Shown piece by piece: positions 50,301-61,400 of a stretch of DNA of 64,000 nt. The notes under the pieces are model-generated. The model saw only the letters and a program-made list of their open reading frames with translations. It did not search any database and had not been told where the DNA came from. Within the stretch, counting starts at the first letter, position 1; each line of letters begins with the position of its first letter. Source of the DNA: Limnoperna fortunei (Eukaryota; Mollusca; Bivalvia; Mytilida; Modiolidae); contig OX104115.1 of NCBI GenBank assembly GCA_944474755.1, positions 73,384,993-73,448,992 of the forward strand, given 5' to 3'. The position numbers and the translations under genes are program-made.

Positions 50301-51162
50301 ATAATTGTGATAAGCTTAATATCTTCTTGCGAAGGCAATGGGATTATTAAATGTATTTATTACGTTGCGAGGCCAAAGTATGAATAGGGAGTTTCTACAG
50401 ATTGTCATAGTCAACTTAGATGAGGGAGCTTGAATTATTCGTCGACGGTCGAGAATAACGATACTTGTACGCCTGGCGCATCTCAGTTGACCTCGACCTA
50501 AGTAAAACATAACTGTCAATTTTCCAAAAAGAGCAACTTAATTCTATAGTTATTTAATTTCGCTTTTCGCACAATTCAAATCCAACCGTGCTGCACCATC
50601 TTCAAAAGTCTTTTTCCCGATTTGAATTTGTTTTGGCGATTGCAATATAATTTTTTTAACGTTAATTACAATTACAATTGTTTGTCTCTGTTATAATGAA
50701 ACTTTCCAAATCTAGTCAATATCTCTGCATAGACATTGTGCGTTACTAGTAACATAAATTGTCAGGCGTTCATATTTTAGAAAAAAACAAGATTAAAAAA
50801 GTTCAAGGAAACCTTCCCATCAGTAATTTTTTTACTTTAAAAATGTTTTTAGAATGAACTCCATATACAACTAATTATATTTTGTTTCTTTTAAAGTTCC
50901 AAAATAATTGTGAAAAAAAATATTTAAGATTGAAAAATGTATGAACAATATTGTCAACGAAAATCGACAAAATCACAGAATAACCCATTTTCTTATCAAA
51001 TGTTCTAAGACATCAGCAGCAAAAGTTACACAGCTTCTAGACAAGACCTATACAACACACATTTTAATTCAACATTTTCTTAATAAAAATAGACCAAAAA
51101 CGGTTCTGGTTTATTCATCACCTAATTCTCAAACTGTTCACATTTTGTTTTTACAACAATAC
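47331..51162. other. Gap between the B-box and Roco exons, no clear exon
   Basis: AT-rich with short frames only (for example 47844-48029 and 50316-50519, minus). None has convincing splice sites or recognisable protein. If the B-box exon belongs to the Roco gene this would be an intron; otherwise it should hold a first exon of the B-box gene, which I could not find. Confidence 0.4.
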
Positions 51163-51190
51163 TTTATTAACTTGAATTTGAAAAGAAAGT

Positions 51191-52426
51191 TTAGAATATT
51201 AATTTGGAAAAATAATTGTAAACCTTTGCTCGGGTTTGGTACCAGTTGCCGTAGATAATCTCCCATTTGTGAGTAGTAGCATGTTCATTACAGTAAAATG
51301 GTTCCATTTTTGAAGTTATACTGATACTTTCTCTTTTGCCACCTGGTTTGTAATACAATCCAGTCGAACATTTTAATTTTATCGTGTACGCAATGCTCAT
51401 TCTGTATCGTTTCTGTATTTTGGTCACTATTTCTACTATATATTTTCGTATTTCATCATGACAGCACATTTCCGTTTCCCCCCATTGCCATACCTGCAAA
51501 GCGACAGAATTCTTCGAAATACACACTACTAATTTTTTACAACCGGAATCGTTTAAATCAAAAATAGCTGCCCCATGGTATATTGCTGGCCTAATTTCAT
51601 TTTCAGTATGCAGAGCGTACTTTTTCTTGAGACCAAATACTATATGGTTGAAAAAAGCAGGTGGCAAAAAACTGAATTCTAGACACATCCACGAACTCAA
51701 ATTGCATTCAACTTTTTGAACACCATATTTTGTAGTAATAGACTTAAAATCTTTTCCTTTTATCATACTAGGCAAATAAAAAATAGGACCTTGTTCTGTT
51801 TCTATTCTTAACGCAATGTCGAAAGCTTCCATTATTTGTAAAACATATTCTTTGTGTTCAAACAGTTGAGCAACGCGTTTAAATAACTTGTTTATTAAAG
51901 TCATTGATAATTGTCCTGTTTCTCGCAAAACAAACCAATCAGGGAAATTAGCAAGTTCTCCTTGAAATTCTTCAGGTGCAACCAAACACCGAAATGCCTC
52001 AACAAGCCATTTATGATCTAATATAATGTACTCTCCTATGGTGTCAAAGAATATTATATGACCCACTTCATGCTCATATTTGAGAAAAGAATGCATTTCT
52101 GATTCATCGTTCTTTACTTGAAACGAAAATGTTTTTGCTAATTCAATTGCATCGTCATATGAAATAATTTTCTCTCCAGAAGCAGCTCTAGCCAATAAGT
52201 TGTTTTCAAGAAGAATCCATCGTGTTGGCAAATGTTCGCCCCATTTGGGCATTGATTGCGCAATATTGTATAATTTAGATCGCAAGTAACTGATATCATC
52301 GCCTGCTTGTACATTTGATAACGTTAAAATATCACGAAGGTGTTTCCGTTTGGCCTGCGTGTCGCAAATTGTAGTGATGTGGTCTTGAAAGTTTTTTATC
52401 GTTTTTTCAACATTGTTTTCTCCATC
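51191..52426 (-). CDS. COR domain and C-terminal exon of the Roco gene
   Basis: A 411-codon exon (acceptor TATTTTAG, phase 0). The first 60 residues finish the ROC-COR linker ([20 protein letters not shown]). COR follows with [38 protein letters not shown] and a winged-helix-like middle ([30 protein letters not shown]). The far end reads [20 protein letters not shown], a C/H-rich tail, before the stop. Weak donors (AAG|GTTTAC, or CTG|GTACCA in phase 2) lie in the last 25 codons, so the coding sequence may not end here. Confidence 0.88.
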   Translation of the reverse strand, partial: DGENNVEKTIKNFQDHITTICDTQAKRKHLRDILTLSNVQAGDDISYLRSKLYNIAQSMPKWGEHLPTRWILLENNLLARAASGEKIISYDDAIELAKTFSFQVKNDESEMHSFLKYEHEVGHIIFFDTIGEYIILDHKWLVEAFRCLVAPEEFQGELANFPDWFVLRETGQLSMTLINKLFKRVAQLFEHKEYVLQIMEAFDIALRIETEQGPIFYLPSMIKGKDFKSITTKYGVQKVECNLSSWMCLEFSFLPPAFFNHIVFGLKKKYALHTENEIRPAIYHGAAIFDLNDSGCKKLVVCISKNSVALQVWQWGETEMCCHDEIRKYIVEIVTKIQKRYRMSIAYTIKLKCSTGLYYKPGGKRESISITSKMEPFYCNEHATTHKWEIIYGNWYQTRAKVYNYFSKLIF

Positions 52427-55400
52427 CTAAAATACGTTATATAGTAATAAAAATATTTGTCAGAGCAAAATAGAAATTTTAATTTGATATACTCAGAAAT
52501 GCGTTTTCAATTTTTTTTTCTATTAATACATGCCACATATACTTAATGCTCTTTATTTCGATTCAAAAATGGAAGAGACTCAATAATGAGGAAGCACTTA
52601 TATAATTATCAAGCAGAAATCTGCTTTATAGAAAACGAGGCTATCGTTTGTTTTGTTTGAAAAAATTGTTTTTATGTTATGTTCTACCGTAAAAATACAA
52701 TTGTATGCACACATTTACTTCAAAAAAAGTTAGTAAAACTATGTATAATTGAAAACATTAGCTGCAGCAGGTACTTTTACCTGAAGCTTGTCTTTGCCGG
52801 TACCGACAATAATCACGGGAGGGTTTAATTCGTTAGGTTGGTGTTGATCACCCCTTTTGACATCGGTGCTTGCATAGCAGTGAATGTTATCCATCCAAAA
52901 ATCTATATAGTCTAAAATGAATTAATTGAAAAAATACTCATAATATTCAATAGTATATTGATACATAGAAACATCAAAAACAAATTTCATCCACCCGAGT
53001 CTTGAACGTTACAATCGGCCAACACAGTGCATGTTATCCTTTAAAAAGTGAACGATAGAGCTTTTAAAAACAAGCATTCTGATTGGGCCATTTTGAAATA
53101 ATACACAAATGTTTGGATTTAATTAAAATACACTTCACTTGTAAATTGGGCAAAATCAGCGATATATGTACATAAATATATAAATGCGTTCAAACGTATG
53201 ACCATTGATTATGAAAATAAATATCATATCTTTTCATTAATGGTAAAATTCGAGATTTATGGTGGAAGAACAAAACGCGACTGCATGTAATCTGGACAAG
53301 GTATTATTAGGATACACATCTTTCACTTACCTTACATAAGTTTACATGAAAATTAGTTTTAAATTTCAAAAGTAAGGAAATATTTGCTGAATGTTATTTT
53401 ATTTATTAAGATGCAAATTCGGAAATAAATTTAAAGCGATATAACTACAAAAACGTATTTAATCTTAGAAATAAATTATTTATAAAAACAATAAAAAAAC
53501 GTGCGATTTGTTGTAACAGGTATTATTTTATGTTTGTAAGTATGTGTTTTTTTTGGTTTTTTAATAATTGAGCTACGAATATATATAAAATAAAACGTTT
53601 TAGTCTACCAACATTAAATATACATGATTACATTATGTATGCATTTCATTGAAATCCGTCATTTTTATTGTTCGAATCCGGTCATGCAGTCATAACACGT
53701 AATCTTTCTGTTTCCCAATGAAACATCAAACCAGTTCATAATAGCAACGTAAATGAAATTACCATGTGCAGTAGTTATATATAGATACGAAAACGAACAA
53801 AATTAACATTTTCCTGACTTTTATAATAAATTTGCCCCATGTATTCATTAAAAACGTAATTATAATAATTTAATGCATTCTTTTGAAGTCTTATTGACCT
53901 ATGAAAGCATCGATCAAAGTACAATTTCATCATTGAAACTACAAGAGAATGCATTAATTTCTTAACTGAATACGGTAAAGGTTACATGATTAAATATTAA
54001 AGAAATGAAGGTTATAACAAAATATCAGTTTACAGCCTCTCCAAATAGCAGACCTCTTTTTATAATTATAAAAGTAGGGTTCTTTTGTCACATTCTTGTT
54101 TTTCCAAATAACTGTTCTATCAGTAATACAAAGTTAGGTCAATTTCACGACTTATACATAGAAAGCATGAGATTCAAATATGTTTTACATATAATGTATT
54201 TATTTTAATATTTACGTCAATCGAAATTTTGAATGCTATTCATATGAAAAGATATATGATAATCACGCGGTAAAAATAAGAATGGCAGTCAATGGATATT
54301 TGGTTAATTGTTGTGTCTTGTAAATTGCATGAGGCATATAACCTGACTGTCACGTTCAATTCTAATGGTCTGGTTACAATAGAATAATATTGTGTAATAT
54401 CAGGAAAATTATATTTTGCAAAAGTTCTGTACTTGTAATTCTTTTAAGAAGGTTTTGTCTTTTCTTTCATTAGAATGACCTAACTTTACTCTTAGACGAT
54501 TTGTTCTCTCGTCTTTTAGTAAAACGTATAGCAATTGTTTGACATAACAACAAAATAGTGTTCTGTAAAATATATTAAACAACATCGATCTAACAGCATT
54601 GTCGAATTGGTTTAAACTTAAAACAATTAAACAGAAAAAATATTTATTGTGTTTTGTTCAAATTAAGTTGTTTAGACTTATACAGGTAGGTGCAGTACTT
54701 ACATACAATAATGTTAACTTAAACCAGTGCAAATGTCTGCTTTTGAGAGAGAAAATCTCTGCTTTTTGATAAAAAAACAGTCAATTTTACCGCTTTGGCC
54801 AGACAGAATTTTGTCCAAATCTCTGCTTTAAATATTGTCAAATTCTCTGCTTTTGTCATTTGCACAAAAACAGTCCAAAATCTCAGCTTTGTTCAAATTG
54901 ACAAAAGTCAAAATCACTGCTTTCAAATGTAACGTGACAAAAAAGTCCAGTGGACAAAAACGATCATAATCTCTTCTTTCAAATGTCACGCGACAAAAAT
55001 GTCCAGTGGACAAAACCGGTGAAAATCTCTGCTTTTTAATTTTCACGTGACAATATGTCCTTTTTGACAAGAGTCAAAATCTATGCTTTGTTACAAATTG
55101 TCAATTATACGTTCACTAGGCTTATCAATGACGGTTACCAATGGAATGGGGTATTGACAATGGTGTCAAATCTTGCGTTTACAGATGCAAGTACTGTATT
55201 GCACCCATGATATTTATTGACTTCGGGTTATGCACTTTCTTGTTTTGTATTGTTAGTTTTGTTTTGCGTTGTATATGTTTGTTTATATCCGACTTTGTAA
55301 TTGTCCTTTGACTTGCAGCTCTTCTTGTTGACTTGTAGTCATCTTTCCACCATGGAAAAAAATGTTATTATACTTTACCTCCAACAAAATCGTAATCATG

Positions 55401-58400
55401 TTCCAACATGTCAATGGTTGTTTTCTCAGTAAAATCTGTCGTCATGTCAGCGACCAGCAGGTAAATAGCATTAGCTGTTAGAAATGTCTGGTGGGTTGCA
55501 TAGAATTCTTTTTGACCAGCAAAGTCCCAGAAACCACAATCAGCTAATTTCAAAATCATTTCTGCCCAAGTCGATGTTTCACCTTCCTTTACTGAATATC
55601 ATAACAACGAATATTAGGTTGTATTTTATAATTTCTATCAGTTTAACTTAGCTTATTTAAAAACAAAGTTACCATATTTCATTACAATGAAAAACTTAAG
55701 CTAAAAAATTCATTTAGTTTATTTTATCTTTGCGTATTTCTGGCCATACATGGTAATAGACATGTGGATAGAGAGACTATCTAACATTAATAAAAATCTT
55801 GAAGATTTCACTGAATAGGTGAAAGTTAAAAACCAGGTTACTAAAAGTAAGCTATTAAGACAAATTGAGACGGACAGAGATGTACACTTAAGCAGATATT
55901 TTTGAAATGCATTCGTCATATAATAACTGTACAATCTTGCCTGAAAATATCCATTCCCCAGTATCTACAGAAATCTGACATCTCTTTATCTCAATGTTTA
56001 GACAATTAGTTGATTCAACACCAACTATTGTTTCGTTCAAAAGGTTTCTTAATAGACATGTCTTTCCAGCATTCTGTTTTCCAACAATCATTATTCTGAT
56101 ATAGTACCTCGGCTTGGTACCCGATTTTGCAGCTTTAAGAAATGCTTCTCGACTTCGTTTTGACATCTGCTTTATTTCGTTCGGCATTGCTTCATTATGC
56201 AATAAGTTGAATAAAAGTATTAATTAATATAAACTTTGCAATTACTCATTTACATGCAAAATGTAGCTAAGAGATGTAAGATCGAAATAAAAACTGTGTT
56301 AGTATGTTAGGACTGACCTAAACCTGTAAAATAACTTACATTTTTAAACGCAATTTGGGCTTTGCTTTGAGATATTTGTGGTTGCACTCCAGTACAGATT
56401 TACTAGTCATTGTAGACTGTATGTACTGGTCACTTACTGTACATGTATTTGTCAATGAAAATGTATAAATCGATAAGTGTTGCTGCCAGCTTTAATGTAT
56501 TGTAGATGTGACGTTATTAAATTTTACAAATATCAATTATATATTACCAATATACATATATTACACATACAGAAACGATGCAATATTAGAGCAGTGAATT
56601 TGAATTAACAAGTTTTAATTATGCAAAAAGTAAAGTTGATACTGCATATCTTTTAAAAGGATGTATAAAAATATATTTTAAGCAAGACACTGTAGCTGTA
56701 TGTTCCATGATTGTTTTAAAGTGTGTGTAATACTTACGTTTTACGTCTAATATCGCTTCACTTTCATATTTGTCAAGTAGCGTTATCTTGTATCGTCCTT
56801 TTTTATCTAGTTGGACATTCATGAATGTCAGCTTAAACAAAGTACCGTCAGTTGTCATCTGTACTGTGTTATCTGGTTGAGATAGTTCAATACCATCTTT
56901 GTACCATTTAACAGGCTGCAGTTTCATGTCAATTGCTCTTTCTGTTTCACATATTAAACTGGCATCAAGACATTCCATTATTGTAGTATCAAATAACCGT
57001 GCTTTGATAAATGCTGAAAGAACATTTTATTCATAATTCATAAAAGTTATTTATAACGTTAACTGTTGCATAATGTTTACTTGAAACCGTAAAAAGAACA
57101 TTTAGTTTTAAAACCGGAATTCAATCTGCCAACATATTCTTTTGCTTTTTCCGTCAGTTTCAAATAAATGTGTCATTCTATTTAACATATTTAATATTAT
57201 CAAAAAACGATCATTTGCTGATACATTTACTTCTATTTGTTCTTTTATGCTCTATTTTTACAAATTCAATGGCAATCAACTGGCTCCCGAAGACCAAAGG
57301 CGACTTGATTGAGGCTGAGATAAATTTTGTTTTTATTATTATTAATCCAAGCTTACTTTTAATTAAGGAGTAAAATGTAATGTAATCTTCAGTATTACCA
57401 AGAACAATTAGTTCTCCCTGTTGAACGCAGCCTTTGATAGATATAGAGTATGTTCCTTTATCATCCACATGTGCCTTTGTTATACGAAGTCTGTGAATAT
57501 TTCCCAAGCTCTCTACTATATACTTGTTCGAGGTAAGTAATTCAATTCCATCTTTGAACCATCGAGCTCTTTTGTCGTCATCTAGTATTTCACATTCAAA
57601 TTGCACATCGTCGCCTTCTATACAAGTCTGAGAATCTAAAGCCTTTATAAAGTATTCTATGGAGAAAATTCTACTGATGTTTTAATCTGTTATGATTGAG
57701 TGTTAATATGTTTTTTCCCTCGATCGATGTAAACGGTCAAAGCAGTTAACTTTTATATTTTTTTAATCTCACAACAATCGAAAAGGCAATGTCGCTAAAA
57801 ACCCGTTAAGTTTTTCTTACGTTCAACAAATTCGATTTTAAAATTTAAGAATATTAATACAATTACTAGCTACGGACATTAATATGTTTCACAGAAGAAC
57901 GAACTTACAAAGTAACACAAAAGCAAATAAGAATACACTTTATATATTTAGGCAATATACACAAAGTTGTTAAACTGTTAACAAGGATTTGTATATTTCT
58001 TAGCATTTATTGGACAGCCATTTGATGTAAAATTTATATTTCTTTTATAAAGCTTATTGGTAATGCCTTGTTTTGCAGACTCGATTGCAATTAAAAGATT
58101 GTCTGAAACTTAAGACGTACTCTTATGATTTAATCGGGATATATTTGTTCACCCCTTATTTATAGCAACTTATGATTTATTGAATGAGATAACGGAACTC
58201 TCAAAAGGTCATTTAAATGAAGCATGAATTGCATTGTTTTCTGTAATACCTCGAATTATAAGTTGTGCCTGTTGAGCAAAGTTTTTAATGGTTACAGAGT
58301 ATGTTCCCCTATCATCCACATGAACCTTTGTAATACGAAGTCTGTGAATATTTCCCATGCTCTCTACTATATACTTGTCTGAGATAAGTACTTTAGTTCC

Positions 58401-61400
58401 ATCTTTGAACCAACAAGCTGTTTTGTTGTCTTCTAGTGTTTCACATTCAAATTGCACATCGTCGCCTTCTATACAAGTCTGACGTATCTAAAGACTTTAT
58501 AAAGTATTCTGTGGAGAAAATTTTACTGATGTGTGAATCTGTCATAAAAGCGTGTTAGTGATATGTCTTTTTACCTCAAACGATGTAAACGGTCAAAGCA
58601 GTTAACTTTTGAATTCTTTTTTCACTCTCGTTACTATCGAAAAAGTCCTTTCATACTTGCTTTCGTTTGATAGATCCGCTTTTTAAAATTTAAAGAATAT
58701 TAACACAATTACTATCTACATGTACTGAGATTAATATGTTTTATAGAGGAACGACCTTACAAAGTAACACAATAGCAAAGAGTGATATTTAGATATTTAG
58801 GCCAAACCCACAAAATTGTTAAACATGGAACAAGGAATTCGTGGACAGTCATTTGATGTGATATTTGTTTTTATTCAGAAGCTTATTTTTATTTCTTTGT
58901 TTTTCGGATTTGATTGCAATGAAAGGAATGTCTGAAACATAAGACGTCCGTTTCTGATTAATCGTGAATACATTTGTTCGTTCGTTATATATAGCAGCTT
59001 ATGTTTATCTTACGACGAAACAGAAACAATGAAAGTCCAAAAAATGTAATAAAGAATATAGAAACAATACTGATTTTTAGACTAAAATTGTAAAATTAAA
59101 AAAAGTAGCTGAACAAAATTTCTTCTCGAAACAAAGCAAGAAATCATATGTTTGAATAATAAAAGCCAAATTTCAAGATGTGATTTCAAAACGCGAGATT
59201 AGGATATACATAAAACAAGAAAAAACAAAGCCCGAAACAAAAACAAAAAGTGGGTAATCTGAGCTAAATAAAAAATAATGCACTCATATGTTCCGACGTA
59301 TAAGCAACATCAGACAACGGAGAGTTAATAATAGGTATGTCGAAGGTAGTCAAATCAAGAATAGGAATAACTTTCTAAGGCTGAGCAAAAATGTAGGATT
59401 GCAAAAGATCGTGGTTACATCAATATAATTTCTGTCGGTATAATATCAACTTAGAAACCACAAACCGTTTGAGTAGCGTTAAAGCTAACAGTAGTGTCCG
59501 ATCTTAAGTTTAAAACACTGATTGCAAGAATGACCATAATCTATAAGTTGTGGAATGTTAAAACCATTTGTCGGTGCTGCTGAATATTAATAATATTAAA
59601 CGGAAACTAACAATAAAAACGTTGAAGTAATAAAATTAGAGTTTGTAGTTTCTGAGTCTTCTCCAAAAGAAGGTTTATCAAATCGTGTTAAATGAATCGG
59701 ACTTTTTATTCACCTTGAAATATTAGTAATGAAAATCAATCTCCTAGATCAAAATGACAGCCATAAGTTTTCTATTCCAGGATTTTTTATTGTACGGACG
59801 TGATAATTAGAAACTTAAGATTATGTATAATTAGATGCGAGCGCTGCTTACTCGTTTGGTTTATGTGAATTTACCCATGTTTAAACGGGTACGTCAGTTG
59901 TCGTTTTTGCGCTTTTGTTAAGTTTTTTCTTTATATCGTGTGTGTTTGTCTGAATCAGTTTTTTATCATTGTCCGATGGGTTTTTTATTCTTGTTGATCG
60001 TTTGTGTTTTTTATACAGTTTTCGAATTATTCTTCATTGAAACCCTTTTTTTGTAAGAAACTGGGTTTTTGTTTTTGTTTTTTATAATTAATATAAGACT
60101 ATTCCTGTATTCAAATCGGCTTCCTTTCCGAATAACTGGACAATAGGATATAGAAAAAATTTTTTGAATGGTTGTAAACCCACAAAAAAAACAAGCACGA
60201 CTACTATCTAACCTCATATAAATAAATTTTGCGAGAATACTGACATATGATTGGCTGAAAAATATTTTCTATGGGAGAATGGAAAACAAATTTGATCGGC
60301 ATGGCAACACGCGCCATTTGACGTCATATATTACTCCACGTGAAATTAACAGTTTTTTCTCTTTTTTCAAATATGTCCAGTTACAAAAAAATTGCTTAGT
60401 TTTTTCTATTTTTTTTTAATTTATTTATAAGTATTTACTACAAAAATATTTTTCCCATCGAGGCATAAAAACAATTTCGTTGTCCACATTAAATATGTAT
60501 ACGGATTATGCAATGTGTAAAACAGAAATTTTGTTTTCTCTCGATGGAGAAAATATTGTTTGTAGTTGTTCTTAAGGGAAAAAAAGTCGATGCATTTTTA
60601 AATTAATTGAAGATTACTCCTGATGTAACATCTAAGTAATAATTTATTGTACAATGTTTATGTTAATAGCACGAATTTTTTTTCTCAAAGACACTTCAAA
60701 TTAAATTTAAAAATTTTTTTTACCTGGACCTAGAACATTAACGTGAACATAGAACATGTTCTTAGAAATATTTAATATCATTTAGTCCATCTTTCGCGAA
60801 TTGATGTATAGTTTTTTTTAACTTCTTTTCGTCTTGAATATAGCCGAAGTGCTGCTCTCCTGACTTAAAACAAACACCCAAACAAACACAACTCAGCTTA
60901 CGTACTTATAAAATGTCATCAAAAATACCAAGCTTAAACAATTTACAATAGATACACGTTTCGTTTAATCAAAATCAGTGGCGCTCAAAACCCCAAAATA
61001 TTTAATGTAAAAAAAATAAGATGTTGCGGAACTACGCAGATAAACACAATTCAGCGGGAATGACAGAAATGTCACTTTGGCAGCAAGAGGGTTAACCATT
61101 AAAATTTCACACACCCATACCAAATGCGGCTGCGCCAAATAAGGCGAAAAACTAAAAAGCACTACACTTAATAAATCAATTAAACCTTATTGTTTCCCTC
61201 TTACCTTGAATTATAAGTTCTGAACTTTGAATGCGGTGATTAATCGAGACAGAATATTTGCCTTTATCACCAATATGTGTATTGATTACACGAAGTCTGT
61301 GAATCTTTCCAAAGCTCTCAATTATATACTTGTCTGATGTAAATAATTCAATTTCATCCTTAAACCAACGGGCTTGTTGGTTATCGTGGATTATTTCACA

